From VBOC01 sp964512655 (GTDB lineage: Bacteria > Bacteroidota > Ignavibacteria > UBA10030 > SZUA-254): a stretch of 64,000 nt of DNA. The stretch is from contig CAZEJT010000001.1 in the NCBI GenBank assembly GCA_964512655.1, positions 310,001 through 374,000 on the forward strand, written 5' to 3'. Shown here in pieces: positions 9,752 to 18,701 of the stretch. The notes beneath the pieces are model-generated. The model ran no database searches, was not told the DNA's origin, and was given only the letters and a program-made list of their open reading frames with translations. The position numbers and the translations under genes were made by a program. How positions within the stretch are numbered: the stretch's first letter is position 1; every line of letters begins with the position of its first letter.

Positions 9752-11167
9752 ATGAGCATTCTCCCCGTGCAGCGCAAACCTCTTCATCTCCTACTCTTCA
9801 CCCTCCTCGCCTTCAGCACCTGTGCCTCGTCCCAGGAGACGATCAAGGGCAAGGGCGCGTTCCAGGTGGACGTGGACGTGGCGCGGTTCTACGGCGATTC
9901 AGCCCAGACATACGTCGAATTCTACTACGACATCCTGGAAAACATCCTAGCGTACAGGCCCGATTCCGGAAGGTTCGCCGGAGCCGCGGGCATTAGGCTC
10001 CAGATCTTCAGAGACAGCGTCAGTGTGGCCAAGAAGGAATGGACCGTGCCTCACGCCATCGCCGACACATCCCGTCTTATTGCAGGCCAGAAGCTGGTGG
10101 GGCTCCAGGCATTCGCCCTGCCGCCGGGCAACTACCTGTTTTCATTCTCGGCACACGACATGACAAATCCCTCGCGCCGAGACAGCGTCACGGGGGCGTT
10201 CCCCGTTTCGACGTTTTCCAAAGACCGGGAATCGTTCAGCGACGTTGAATTCTGCACCTCTATTCAGGAGTCGGCAAACAAGCAGTCGATGTACTACAAG
10301 AACACCCTCGAGGTTATACCGAACCCGAGCCGGTTGTACGGAGTGGGACTGCCGATCGTCTACTACTATACCGAGCTCTACAATCTCCAGGCGGGGAAGA
10401 CGTCTCAGGCCCTCGACGTTCATGCGGCCGTCATTGACGCCGCGGGAAAGGAGGTCGTCGCGCACGACAAACCGAAAACCCGCGTCCATAACTCAAGCGT
10501 CGAGGTGGGAACGCTCAATATCTCGGCGCTCCGCGGAGGGACGTACATCTTCAAGATCTCGCTTCTCGATTCCCTCAAAAAGCTGCTTGCATCGTCGGCG
10601 AAAAAGTTTTTCCTCTACAAACCGGGCGGGGCCCCCGAAGCCGGAGGACCCGGGGCGGGGCAGGATGTGTCGACAAGCGAGTATGTCATGATGACCGATT
10701 CAGCGCTTGACCGGGAGTTTGCATCGGCAGCGTATGTCGCCTCGGAACCGGAACAGAAGCAGTACCGCAGCCTGACCGACGTCAAGGGAAAGCAGAAGTT
10801 TCTGTTCGAATTCTGGCGGAGAAGGGATCCCGACCCGAGCACGCCCGCGAACGAATACAAGGAAGAGTACTTCCATCGGGTTGAGTACACGGAGAAGAAT
10901 CTGGGGGGGGGCGTGAGAGAAGGATGGAGGACCGACCGCGGCCGGGTCTACATTGTGTACGGACCCGCGGACGAAGTTGAAAGGTTCCCGAGCGCCGGAG
11001 AGAGCCTGCCGTACGAGATCTGGCACTACAACAACATTCAGGGGGGCGTTATCTTCGTCTTCGTCGACCGGACGGGACTGGGCAGCTATGAGCTTGTCCA
11101 TTCCACGCACCGCGACGAGCTCCACGACGAGTCCTGGTACGAGCGCTACGCCCAGCATATGCACTGA
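9752..11167 (+). CDS. GWxTD domain-containing exported protein
   Basis: 471 residues from the ATG at 9752; an in-frame ATG at 9743 lies too close to the -10 element. An N-terminal signal peptide (hydrophobic LLLFTLLAF, then CASSQ) suggests export. The C-terminal third holds the family hallmark GWRTDRGRVYIVYGPAD at about residues 391-407, preceded by a KQKFLFEFWRRRDPDP segment. The family is common in FCB bacteria; its molecular function is unknown. Nine bases separate it from the acyltransferase gene, so it heads an operon with envelope glycolipid genes, which suggests an envelope role (inference). Confidence 0.8.
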   Translation: MSILPVQRKPLHLLLFTLLAFSTCASSQETIKGKGAFQVDVDVARFYGDSAQTYVEFYYDILENILAYRPDSGRFAGAAGIRLQIFRDSVSVAKKEWTVPHAIADTSRLIAGQKLVGLQAFALPPGNYLFSFSAHDMTNPSRRDSVTGAFPVSTFSKDRESFSDVEFCTSIQESANKQSMYYKNTLEVIPNPSRLYGVGLPIVYYYTELYNLQAGKTSQALDVHAAVIDAAGKEVVAHDKPKTRVHNSSVEVGTLNISALRGGTYIFKISLLDSLKKLLASSAKKFFLYKPGGAPEAGGPGAGQDVSTSEYVMMTDSALDREFASAAYVASEPEQKQYRSLTDVKGKQKFLFEFWRRRDPDPSTPANEYKEEYFHRVEYTEKNLGGGVREGWRTDRGRVYIVYGPADEVERFPSAGESLPYEIWHYNNIQGGVIFVFVDRTGLGSYELVHSTHRDELHDESWYERYAQHMH

Positions 11168-11176
11168 GGGCGTTTC

Positions 11177-12097
11177 ATGCAGCAGCGCCTCGAGTTCTAC
11201 GCCTTCCAATTCATCAAACGGCTCATCCTTGCGCTGCCGCTGAAGTCGGCTCAGCGCTTCGGTGCGGCCATCGGCAGCGCGGCATACCATCTGGCGGGAT
11301 CGCGCCGCCGGGTGGCTCTTGAAAACCTCGGTCACGCATTCCCCGAGCTTACGGAAGAGAGCAGGAGGCGCATTGCGAAGGGGGCGTTCCGGAACTACGG
11401 CATCGCCCTCGTCGAGCTGCTCTGGTTCCCCAATCTGACCGATACCCTCCTTCGCACGCTGGTCACCATCAGAAACCCGGAGGTGATCGCGCAGGGCAAC
11501 GCGAAGGGCAAGGGAATGATCATGCTCTCCGGTCATTTCGGAAACTGGGAACTGATCGCACTCGGCGCGGCGTACATTTCGGGGCTTCCCTATTCCATCA
11601 TCGTCCAGACCCAGGCCAACAAACGGATCGACGAGGTGATCAACCGGCATCGCTGCCTCTTCGGCAATACGGTGATCCCCATGGGGATGTCCGTCCGGGG
11701 GATCATCAAGGCATTGAATGAAGGGCGGGTCGTGGCGATCGCGCCCGATCAGAGCGGCCCGATGGAGGGAGCGTTCGTGGAGTTCTTCGGCCGGAGCGTT
11801 GCAACCCACCAGGGTCCTGCCGCGTTCGCGCTCCGGAGCGGCGCGCCGTTGCAGATGGGGATCATGGTGCGAAAGAGCGACGGCACCTATGACGTGACGA
11901 TTGAGGAGATTCCCTCGTCAGATCTGGCGGGCCCGACCGAGGAGAACATTGTGGAGCTGACGCGCAGGCATACGGCGGTACTCGAGCGCTGGATCCGGCT
12001 CCATCCCGATCACTGGCTCTGGATGCACCGGAGGTGGAAACATACGTGGGAAAGCGTTCATGGCAGGCGCGAGCCGGCGGGCGGGGCTCATGCATAA
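11177..12097 (+). CDS. lpxL: Lysophospholipid/lipid A acyltransferase (LpxL/HtrB family)
   Basis: 306 residues, the normal size for LpxL/LpxM proteins. The HxxxxE catalytic motif is visible as SGHFGNWE at about residues 117-124, and a second conserved block reads APDQSGP at about 190-196. The family adds a secondary acyl chain from acyl-ACP to Kdo2-lipid IVA at the inner face of the inner membrane. The gene overlaps the heptosyltransferase gene by 8 bases, which supports a role in lipopolysaccharide assembly. The specific acyl chain and position cannot be read from the sequence, so the symbol is a family-level name. Confidence 0.82.
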   Translation: MQQRLEFYAFQFIKRLILALPLKSAQRFGAAIGSAAYHLAGSRRRVALENLGHAFPELTEESRRRIAKGAFRNYGIALVELLWFPNLTDTLLRTLVTIRNPEVIAQGNAKGKGMIMLSGHFGNWELIALGAAYISGLPYSIIVQTQANKRIDEVINRHRCLFGNTVIPMGMSVRGIIKALNEGRVVAIAPDQSGPMEGAFVEFFGRSVATHQGPAAFALRSGAPLQMGIMVRKSDGTYDVTIEEIPSSDLAGPTEENIVELTRRHTAVLERWIRLHPDHWLWMHRRWKHTWESVHGRREPAGGAHA

Positions 12098-13133
12098 GCC
12101 GGAGAAGGTGCTCGTCGTCCAGACGGCCTTTCTCGGCGATGTCATCCTGACGCTCCCGCTCATCCAGTCGATCAAGTCCTCCTTCCCGGACTCCCTCATC
12201 GACGTCCTTGTCATCCCGGGAACCGCGGAAATCCTCGGGAACCATCCTTCCGTTCGGGCGGCCATTGCGTTTGATAAGCGGGGTGCGGACTCCGGCTTGG
12301 GCGGGTTTCTGCGGCAAGCCCGGGGTTTGAGACAAGCCGGCTATGACATGGCGATGATCCCGCACCGGTCTCTTCGCAGCGCCGCGCTGGCCCGATGCGC
12401 GGGGATACCCCGGAGAATCGGGTTCGACTCGAGCGCGGGCTGCTTTCTCCTGACGGATCAGATCGCCTACGATCCCTCCTCACATGAAATCAACCGCAAC
12501 CTGAGCCTCCTGCAGGCACTCGGGATCAAGTCCTCGGGCCAGAAGTTTCCCGAACTCTATCCGTCCGTTGCAGACAGGGAAACGGTGGACGGATTCCTTG
12601 CCGCCCGGGCGGCGGGACCGGGAGACAACCTTATCGGGATTGCGCCCGGCACGGCATGGAACACGAAGCGCTGGCCACCAGACCGCTTCGCCGATCTCGC
12701 TCTGAAACTCCTGGCGGAGGACTGGCAGATCGTGGTCCTTGGCGGCGGGGGCGATGAGCGCCTTCTCTCCCGGTACTTTCCTCCGGGGAAGGGTTCTCCC
12801 GTCATCGATGCCACGGGCAAACTCACGATCCTTCAGTCCGCGGAGCTGATCGGCCGCTGCCGCGCGCTGGTGTGCAACGACAGCGCCCCCATGCATCTCG
12901 CCGCAGCCGTGAGAACCCCCGTTGTCGCGCTCTTCGGCGCCACCGTACCGGCATTTGGATTCGGGCCCCTGGGGCCGCGCGATATCGTCCTCGAAACCAG
13001 GGGTCTCTCGTGCCGTCCGTGCAGCAACCACGGGGGAAAAAGGTGTCCCATAGAGTCGTTCGTCTGCATGCTCAACATCACGCCCGATCAGGTCGTTGAG
13101 GCGGTGAACAGGGCGGTGGGCGCGGATGGCTGA
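12090..13133 (+). CDS. waaF: Lipopolysaccharide heptosyltransferase (GT9, WaaF-like)
   Basis: 347 residues from the ATG at 12090, which overlaps the stop of the acyltransferase gene; an ATG 30 bases upstream adds an atypical N-terminus. The glycosyltransferase family 9 pattern is present: VLVVQTAFLGDVILTLPL at the N-terminus, GIAPGTAWNTKRWP in the middle and NDSAPMHLAAA near residue 264. These enzymes transfer ADP-activated heptose to the inner core of LPS. The type II (WaaF) call rests on overall pattern; WaaC or another GT9 specificity is possible. It overlaps the next gene by 8 bases. Confidence 0.8.
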   Translation: MHKPEKVLVVQTAFLGDVILTLPLIQSIKSSFPDSLIDVLVIPGTAEILGNHPSVRAAIAFDKRGADSGLGGFLRQARGLRQAGYDMAMIPHRSLRSAALARCAGIPRRIGFDSSAGCFLLTDQIAYDPSSHEINRNLSLLQALGIKSSGQKFPELYPSVADRETVDGFLAARAAGPGDNLIGIAPGTAWNTKRWPPDRFADLALKLLAEDWQIVVLGGGGDERLLSRYFPPGKGSPVIDATGKLTILQSAELIGRCRALVCNDSAPMHLAAAVRTPVVALFGATVPAFGFGPLGPRDIVLETRGLSCRPCSNHGGKRCPIESFVCMLNITPDQVVEAVNRAVGADG

Positions 13134-13737
13134 CCGTCTTCCAATAGGCGAATCGACGGTCAGGAAGGCCGCGAGAGTTATTCTCGGAGGCGGGGTGATC
13201 TTCTACCCGACCGACACAATCTACGGCCTCGGGTGTAATGCGTTCGATGGACAGGCAATCGAGAGAGTATTTTCGATCAAGGGCCGGCCTGAGAACAAAC
13301 CGGTGCTTCTTCTGATCGATGGCAGGGAGATGCTGGAAGCCTTGACCGCCGAGGTTCCGCCGGAAGGCGAACGCCTTATTCGGAGTTTCTGGCCGGGACC
13401 GCTCACGATCCTCTTCCGCGCGAGAGAGGGAATTCACCCTCTGTTGACAGGAAGTGAAGGCAAGGTGGGAGTTCGTCTGCCGGATGACGATTTTTGCCGC
13501 CGATTGTTGAAGGCAGCGGCCGTCCCAATAGTTTCTACGAGCGCGAACCTATCCGGCAAAGAGGGAACCGCAGCTATTGGTGATCTTCATGACCAGCTCG
13601 GTGCCCTTGTCGACCTGTTCATCTATGCGGGTGATAGTGCGTCAACGCTTCCATCGACGGTAGTTGATGTGACAGGAGAGAGGATCAGAATCGTTCGGGA
13701 AGGGGCGATTGCGGCCGAAAGGATTCGCGCGGGCTAA
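13126..13737 (+). CDS. tsaC: L-threonylcarbamoyladenylate synthase (Sua5/YrdC/TsaC)
   Basis: 203 residues, the length of a stand-alone YrdC domain. Visible motifs are YPTDTIYGLGCNAF (residues 27-40), the KGRP-ENKP nucleotide and threonine pocket, and STSANLSG (about 138-145). The enzyme makes threonylcarbamoyl-AMP from threonine, bicarbonate and ATP for the t6A modification of ANN-decoding tRNAs. The ATG sits in ATGGCTGA, overlapping the stop of the heptosyltransferase gene. The last two residues and the TAA stop are encoded by a family B palindrome, so the original C-terminus was probably replaced. Part of this 3' end is duplicated downstream at 13809-13872. Confidence 0.9.
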   Translation: MADRLPIGESTVRKAARVILGGGVIFYPTDTIYGLGCNAFDGQAIERVFSIKGRPENKPVLLLIDGREMLEALTAEVPPEGERLIRSFWPGPLTILFRAREGIHPLLTGSEGKVGVRLPDDDFCRRLLKAAAVPIVSTSANLSGKEGTAAIGDLHDQLGALVDLFIYAGDSASTLPSTVVDVTGERIRIVREGAIAAERIRAG

Positions 13738-13750
13738 AGCCCGCGACTAC
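13728..13750 (-). repeat. Family B REP-like element providing the tsaC stop codon
   Basis: Core CGCGGGC-TAAA-GCCCGCG followed by A and CTAC (GTAG on the minus strand). The TAA of the loop is the stop codon of tsaC. Confidence 0.75.
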
Positions 13751-13775
13751 ATCCGGTGCCTACCTTCCTTCCCCG

Positions 13776-13805
13776 TTGGTGTCACGGTATGGACCGTGAC
13801 ACCAG
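13776..13805 (+). repeat. Family A 30-bp palindrome, copy 1
   Basis: Arms TTGGTGTCACGGT and ACCGTGACACCAG around ATGG; the first base deviates from the consensus C. The right flank is CTTAAGG. Confidence 0.85.
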
Positions 13806-13836
13806 CTTAAGGGGCGATTCCGGCCGATAGGATTCG

Positions 13837-13859
13837 CGCGGGCTAAAGCCCGCGACTAC
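13837..13859 (-). repeat. Family B REP-like element
   Basis: Second copy of the element at 13728, in the duplicated unit. The core and the CTAC tag are perfect. Confidence 0.75.
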
Positions 13860-13904
13860 ATCCGGCGCCTACCGGGGCGCGGCTACCGGCCCGCAGGGGA
13901 ATGG

Positions 13905-13933
13905 TTGAAAAAGTGGCCAAATTTTGGTACATT
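13905..13933 (+). promoter_or_regulatory. Promoter of tRNA-Arg
   Basis: TTGAAA at 13905-13910, 17 bp, TACATT at 13928-13933, ending 11 bases before the mature tRNA 5' end. It may also serve the following TPR gene. Confidence 0.7.
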
Positions 13934-13944
13934 ATTGGTTGCAC

Positions 13945-14018
13945 GCGCCCGTAGCTCAGTTGGATAGAGCGACAGCCTCCGGAGCTGTAGGTCGCGCGTT
14001 CGAATCGCGCCGGGCGTA
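13945..14018 (+). tRNA. tRNA-Arg (anticodon CCG)
   Basis: 74 nt with a full cloverleaf. The acceptor stem GCGCCCG pairs with CGGGCGT (one G-U pair at the end). The D arm contains AGCTCAGTTGGATAGAGC. The anticodon stem ACAGC/GCTGT encloses the loop CTCCGGA, with CCG at 13979-13981, and the T arm contains GTTCGAATC. The discriminator base is A and CCA is not encoded. It reads CGG codons. Confidence 0.95.
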
Positions 14019-14057
14019 CACAGACTCCAAGAACCCAAGCACAAAGGATTCCGATTC

Positions 14058-14762
14058 ATGCTCACTCCGAAGAAGAAGATATCCAAGAAGGAGATCAAGC
14101 AAGACGAGTTGCTGAAAGCGTATGTCAAGGCGTCTTCCTTCTACTATGAGAACAAGCGCTATGTCAGCTACGCATTAACGGGGCTCGTCGTTGTCATCGT
14201 GGCCACGCTGATCTTTATCAATAACCGCCGGGCGAGCAACGAAAAAGCTGCGACAGAGTTGGGCAAAGTGTTTCCTATTTACGACGCTGCGTCCAACAGT
14301 CCTGCCATGTACCAGCAAGCGATCGACGGCCAGCCCGACCGCGGGATCATGGGCCTCAAGACCATCGTGGACAATTACGGAAGCACAGAATCGGGCCAGC
14401 TGGCGAAGTTTTACCTGGCAAACTCTTACTATAACGTCGCCAGGTACGACGACGCTCTGCCCCAATTCGAAGGTTTCAGCTCCGGAAACAAGCTCCTCCA
14501 GGCGTCCGGGCAGGCCGGCGCAGCGGCATGCCACGAGGCGAAGGGTGAGTTTGAGAAAGCCGCGGAAGCTTACGAAAAGGCGGCAGGCATCGTATCGAGC
14601 CCGCTGAGCACTCCCGAATACCTTAATTCAGCGGCCCGCTGTTACGGAAGGGCAGGCCAGAAGGACAAAGCCATCGCGCTCCTGAAACGCCTGAAACTCG
14701 ATTATCCCACCTCCCAGTACGCCAGGGACGCCGATCGCTACCTCAGTGAGTTCTCAGCGTAG
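14058..14762 (+). CDS. Membrane-anchored tetratricopeptide repeat protein (YfgM-like)
   Basis: 234 residues. A charged, lysine-rich N-terminus is followed by one transmembrane helix at about residues 35-55 (SYALTGLVVVIVATLIFI) and a periplasmic helical region with TPR pairs (AKFYLANSYYNVARYDDAL, YEKAA). The pattern fits the YfgM/TPR_21 family, which in E. coli is an ancillary SecYEG and chaperone-network subunit. It starts 39 bases after the tRNA gene and has no visible promoter of its own. It could equally be a general TPR scaffold. Confidence 0.7.
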   Translation: MLTPKKKISKKEIKQDELLKAYVKASSFYYENKRYVSYALTGLVVVIVATLIFINNRRASNEKAATELGKVFPIYDAASNSPAMYQQAIDGQPDRGIMGLKTIVDNYGSTESGQLAKFYLANSYYNVARYDDALPQFEGFSSGNKLLQASGQAGAAACHEAKGEFEKAAEAYEKAAGIVSSPLSTPEYLNSAARCYGRAGQKDKAIALLKRLKLDYPTSQYARDADRYLSEFSA

Positions 14763-14825
14763 CCGAGGGGTACGGTAGTCCCCGGCGGCCGTGATCCCAG
14801 ACTGGATCCGCCGGCAGCGACTGCC

Positions 14826-16175
14826 ATGCGATTCGGAATAGACAAGCAGCTTTCCCGGCGCGTCCTATCGATGGCCACTCCGGCTGTCGCCGGCCTTTCG
14901 TTCCAGATGGTTGTCTCGATCGTCAACACCGCCATGGTGGGAAGACTTGAGAACACACAGGTCGAGCTTGCCGCGATGGGGCTCGGGTTCCTGGGGACGT
15001 GGGCGATCACGAGCCTCTTCTCGAGTCTCAGCACCGGAACGCATGTGCTCACCGCCCGGCGACATGGCGAAGGAAACCAGGTGGCGGCGGGGGAGGTCCT
15101 CAACAACTCGCTGTTGATCTGCGCGGTGCTCGGCGTGATCTTCGGCGGACTGGGGTATCTCTTCTCCTACGAGATCATCGACTTTTTCTCGAAGAACGAC
15201 GCCGTGACGCGCGAGGGGGCCGCGTATATGAAGTACCAGTTTCTCGGCCTTCCTTTTTTCCTTCTGATCGTGTCGTACCGCGGGTTCTTTTATGGGATCG
15301 GGCACACGAAGATCTTCCTCTTCTCCGCGATCATCATCAACCTGTTCAATATTGTCTTCAACTATCTGTTCATCTTCGGAAAACTCGGCTTCCCGCGGAT
15401 GGCTCTGGCAGGGGCAGGCGTGGGATCGGCGGTCAGCATGACCCTGGGATGGCTCTTTTTCCTCGGCGTAACTTTTATGCCGGAATATCGAAAACCATAT
15501 AAGTATTTTTCTCATTTCTCCGTCTCCAGAGACGTCATTGCCCAGATCGTCAAGATTTCCGTGCCCGTTTCGGCGCAGAACATCCTCATCCTCCTCGGGT
15601 TTTTGTCCTTCGTCGCCATCACGGGGATCATCGGCACGGTCGATCAGGCGGCAAGCCAGGTCGTCATCTCCGCTCTCTTCATCTCGCTAATGCCATGTTT
15701 CGGCTTCGGAATCGCCGGCCAGACGCTCGTCGGGCAGTCGATCGGGCGGGGTGAGATCCGTCTCGCCTATGCGTACGGGTACGAGACGGCGAAGCTTACC
15801 ACCATTTTCACGACCCTGCTGGGCCTCGTCTTTGTCTTCGCCCCGGACGCGGTTCTGGCAGTCATCACGAACAACAGGGAGGTCATCGAGGTCGCCCGGC
15901 CGATCCTCCGGATCGGAGGGGTGGCCCAGGTCTTCTACGGGGCGGGAATCATTTTCGCAAACGCCCTCCAGGCGGGCGGGGCAACGGTGTACGTGATGAT
16001 GGTGGAAATCCTGACTCACTGGATCATCTTCCTTCCCCTGACATACCTCTTCGGCATCACATTTCACGGAGGGGTCAAGGGCGCATGGCTCGCCCTCCCG
16101 ATTTACATCCTTGCCTACACCGGGATGAACCTGTTGAAGTTCCGCTCGACCAGCTGGCTGCGCATCAGGATCTGA
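14826..16175 (+). CDS. MATE family efflux transporter
   Basis: 449 residues with about 12 hydrophobic segments arranged as two MatE halves. The N-terminal half begins MATPAVAGLSFQMVVSIVNTA and the second half begins near residue 240 (ISVPVSAQNILILLGFLS) with GFGIAGQTLVGQSIG, a standard MATE motif. The family exports cationic drugs or metabolites by Na+ or H+ antiport. The substrate cannot be read from the sequence. Only 5 bases separate it from the downstream phosphatase gene, so the two may be co-transcribed. Confidence 0.88.
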   Translation: MRFGIDKQLSRRVLSMATPAVAGLSFQMVVSIVNTAMVGRLENTQVELAAMGLGFLGTWAITSLFSSLSTGTHVLTARRHGEGNQVAAGEVLNNSLLICAVLGVIFGGLGYLFSYEIIDFFSKNDAVTREGAAYMKYQFLGLPFFLLIVSYRGFFYGIGHTKIFLFSAIIINLFNIVFNYLFIFGKLGFPRMALAGAGVGSAVSMTLGWLFFLGVTFMPEYRKPYKYFSHFSVSRDVIAQIVKISVPVSAQNILILLGFLSFVAITGIIGTVDQAASQVVISALFISLMPCFGFGIAGQTLVGQSIGRGEIRLAYAYGYETAKLTTIFTTLLGLVFVFAPDAVLAVITNNREVIEVARPILRIGGVAQVFYGAGIIFANALQAGGATVYVMMVEILTHWIIFLPLTYLFGITFHGGVKGAWLALPIYILAYTGMNLLKFRSTSWLRIRI

Positions 16176-16180
16176 CGCCG

Positions 16181-18325
16181 ATGGAGCTCCCGACACTTAA
16201 AACGAAGCTGAAGAAGGCGGCGCTGATCGCGATCGCGGGCATCCTCTTCGTGGTGGTCTTCGCCATCGACGTCGTCAACTGGAGCGTTGACATCGACTGG
16301 GGCTGGCTCAACGCCTCGCGCCAGCTGTTCATGGCGGGGGCGTTCCTCGCGCTCTACATTCTCATCGAGTCGCTCTGGAAGCGGGAGCAGAGCCCCGTGA
16401 AGAAGCTCGGTTTCGGGATGGTACTCGCCGTGCCCGTCGTCATTGGGGTGTCGCTCCTTTCGCTCGCGATGACGGATTCGTTCGACGTGAAGAACAACAC
16501 GCTGATCCCCACGGGGTTCGAGGCGGTCGTCTCCGCGAACGTCTACAGCGTCGTCCTCGGCTCGACCATGCTGATCGTCGGGCTGATTCTTCGCGACCTT
16601 ATCCTGGTCAGAAGGAAAAAGGGGACCTGGAGAAACCTCCTGATCCTGGCGGGACTCCTCTTCGCCTCGGCTCTTTCGACGCTGCCCTACGCCCACCTGG
16701 AGACGGCGACGGTGCCCGCGGTGTTCTTCGGCCTCAGCATTCTTGCGATGGTGTACAATTCGTTCCGGCTCACGTGGATCGTCTATCTCTCGAAGAGAGA
16801 GAAACTCTTCAGCCTGACGTACGGCTTCGTCCTCCTCTGCGTGTTCATCATCCTTGCCGTAGCGATCTTCGGGGACGGATCGATCGGGAAGGCGGTCCTG
16901 TTCTACTCGCGTCCGCTGAGGGCCCTGATCGGCGGTATGGCGATCTGGGGGGCGATTTATTTCGGGATGACCTTCGCGAGCACGCTCTTCCATCTGCCCA
17001 CTGCCGAGGCGTTCGACAGAAAGAGCACAGAGGTGTCGTCTCTTCACAATTTGAGCCGGCTTGTCACGCAGGTGTTCGATTTCAACGAGCTGGTCGATTC
17101 GGTCACGAAAATGACGCTCGAGGTGTGCGAGGCAAAGAGCTCCTGGCTTGAGATTGTCAATGTTCCGTCTGCCCTCACCGCCTCGAGGGCGCTCTTCGGC
17201 GGAGTCCAGAGCGACCATATCGGCGAGACCGTTTCGCTCAAGAATATTTCGAGAGACGAGACCGAGGCGATCATGTCCGCCGGGGGAGAATCGATCCGCA
17301 GGCTGGCCATGGAGAACCGGAAGGCGATCGTGATCGACAGCGTCCGGCAGGACAAGAGAACGCAGGAACTTGCGGGCGTGAACAACAAGTTCGGCTCGAT
17401 GGTGGTTGTGCCGCTCCTCTCGCACGAAAAGGTGCTTGGCGTGCTGTACGCTACGAAGGACATGGAGTTCGGGTTCGACAAGGAAGACGTGGAGCTGATC
17501 TCCGCGTTTGCGGACCAGGCGACGATCGCCATCGAGAATTCCCGCCTCATCGAAAAATCTCTGGAGAGGGAGCGCCTGATGCGCGAGATGATGCTCGCGC
17601 AGGACATGCAGCGAAAACTACTCCCGCAGTCTCTCCCCGGCGTTACCGGGGTGGACATCGATGCACTCTCCTCGCCTGCCTTCGAGGTGGGAGGGGACTA
17701 TTACGACTTCACCATGCTCGACGAGCACCATCTCGGTATCCTCGTCGGCGACGTTTCGGGCAAGGGGGTCTCGGCGGCATTCTATATGGCCGAGATGAAG
17801 GGGATTTTCCAGTCGCTGAGCAAGATCGACCGGTCTCCGGCGAAGTTTTTGGCCAGCGCGCACGAGGCGCTCATCGATACCATCGACAAGCGCTCGTTCA
17901 TCAGCCTGATCTACGGCGTTCTCGACCTGCGGACGGGCTCGATGACCGTCGCCAGGGCCGGCCACTGCCCGATGCTCTTCCGCTCCCGCTCGGGCACGGA
18001 GTACGTGAAGCCGACGGGTCTCGGACTCGGCATGGGAAGCACGCACTTTTTCAGGAAGACCATTGCCGAGGAGACCATCAGGTTTTCGGACGGTGACTGC
18101 GCTGTGTTCTACACCGACGGGGTGACGGAGGCCCGCACGAAAAGCGGGGACGAGTTCGGCTACGAGCGGCTCGAGGAGGTTGTGAGATCGGCGGAGGCGC
18201 ACTCGGCCGTGGCCATGCGGGATGCTATCGTGATGGCGGTGGATCGCCACATGGAGCATGAGGCGCCCGAGGATGACCTAACGCTTGTTGTGGTTCGATG
18301 GACAGGAAGAAAACAGGTACTATAA
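16181..18325 (+). CDS. Membrane GAF-domain PP2C/SpoIIE-type phosphatase (RsbU-like)
   Basis: 714 residues from the ATG at 16181; an upstream in-frame ATG lies inside the MATE gene. The N-terminal third has about eight transmembrane segments, a GAF domain covers about residues 290-455, and a short coiled linker leads to a SpoIIE catalytic domain (about 490-710). Metal-binding motifs of PP2C are intact: GGDYYDF, GDVSGKGVSAAFYMAEMKG, DGVTEAR and EDDLTLVVVR. Family role: dephosphorylates a STAS anti-sigma antagonist in response to a signal. The STAS gene starts 19 bases downstream, so that protein is the likely substrate. Confidence 0.85.
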   Translation: MELPTLKTKLKKAALIAIAGILFVVVFAIDVVNWSVDIDWGWLNASRQLFMAGAFLALYILIESLWKREQSPVKKLGFGMVLAVPVVIGVSLLSLAMTDSFDVKNNTLIPTGFEAVVSANVYSVVLGSTMLIVGLILRDLILVRRKKGTWRNLLILAGLLFASALSTLPYAHLETATVPAVFFGLSILAMVYNSFRLTWIVYLSKREKLFSLTYGFVLLCVFIILAVAIFGDGSIGKAVLFYSRPLRALIGGMAIWGAIYFGMTFASTLFHLPTAEAFDRKSTEVSSLHNLSRLVTQVFDFNELVDSVTKMTLEVCEAKSSWLEIVNVPSALTASRALFGGVQSDHIGETVSLKNISRDETEAIMSAGGESIRRLAMENRKAIVIDSVRQDKRTQELAGVNNKFGSMVVVPLLSHEKVLGVLYATKDMEFGFDKEDVELISAFADQATIAIENSRLIEKSLERERLMREMMLAQDMQRKLLPQSLPGVTGVDIDALSSPAFEVGGDYYDFTMLDEHHLGILVGDVSGKGVSAAFYMAEMKGIFQSLSKIDRSPAKFLASAHEALIDTIDKRSFISLIYGVLDLRTGSMTVARAGHCPMLFRSRSGTEYVKPTGLGLGMGSTHFFRKTIAEETIRFSDGDCAVFYTDGVTEARTKSGDEFGYERLEEVVRSAEAHSAVAMRDAIVMAVDRHMEHEAPEDDLTLVVVRWTGRKQVL

Positions 18326-18344
18326 TCCCATACAGGAGGAATAC

Positions 18345-18701
18345 ATGAGTACGTTTAAAATCAATGTGAGGGAGACCTCGAGCATCAATGTACTGGACCT
18401 GAAAGGGTATCTGGACGCCCACACGGCGCCCGATCTCGAGAAGGCGTTCCAGAATCTTCTGGACGAGAAGAAGTACAAGATTATCGTCAACTGCGCCGAC
18501 CTCACCTACATCAGCAGCGCGGGCCTCGGCGTGTTCATGGCATATATCGAAGACGTGAGGAAGAACCAGGGCGACATCAAGCTCTCGAACATGTCCGCGA
18601 AGGTCTTCAATGTCTTCGACCTGCTCGGTTTCCCTCTCCTCTACGACATCACGAAGGATGAGGCCGAGGCAGTCCAGAAGTTCGCGAGCCTGAAGCAGTG
18701 A
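18345..18701 (+). CDS. STAS-domain anti-sigma factor antagonist
   Basis: 118 residues from the ATG at 18345, preceded by CAGGAGGA (18333-18340), one of the few clear ribosome binding sites here. The phosphorylation loop reads CADLTYISSAGLGVF, with Ser57-Ser58 at the usual position of the phosphorylated serine in SpoIIAA/RsbV. Family role: the unphosphorylated form binds the anti-sigma kinase and frees its target. The stop TGA overlaps the start of the kinase gene (TGATG), an arrangement typical of stoichiometric partners. Confidence 0.88.
   Translation: MSTFKINVRETSSINVLDLKGYLDAHTAPDLEKAFQNLLDEKKYKIIVNCADLTYISSAGLGVFMAYIEDVRKNQGDIKLSNMSAKVFNVFDLLGFPLLYDITKDEAEAVQKFASLKQ

Larger units (their letters stand above)
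13700..13872 (+). repeat. Tandem duplication of the tsaC 3' end with palindromes
   Basis: Bases 13700-13763 recur at 13809-13872 with only a few mismatches (offset 109). The repeated unit spans the last codons of tsaC and a family B element; the first unit ends with a family A palindrome at 13776-13805. The second unit is truncated after about 64 bases. Confidence 0.8.

Noticed and set aside
16115..17425. Long minus-strand open frame opposite the GAF/SpoIIE phosphatase gene
   Set aside because: Shadow of the GC-rich third positions of the real gene; Arg/His/Glu-rich with no motif. The same applies to frames at 10700-11809, 45463-46542, 31865-32839 and 37143-38099.
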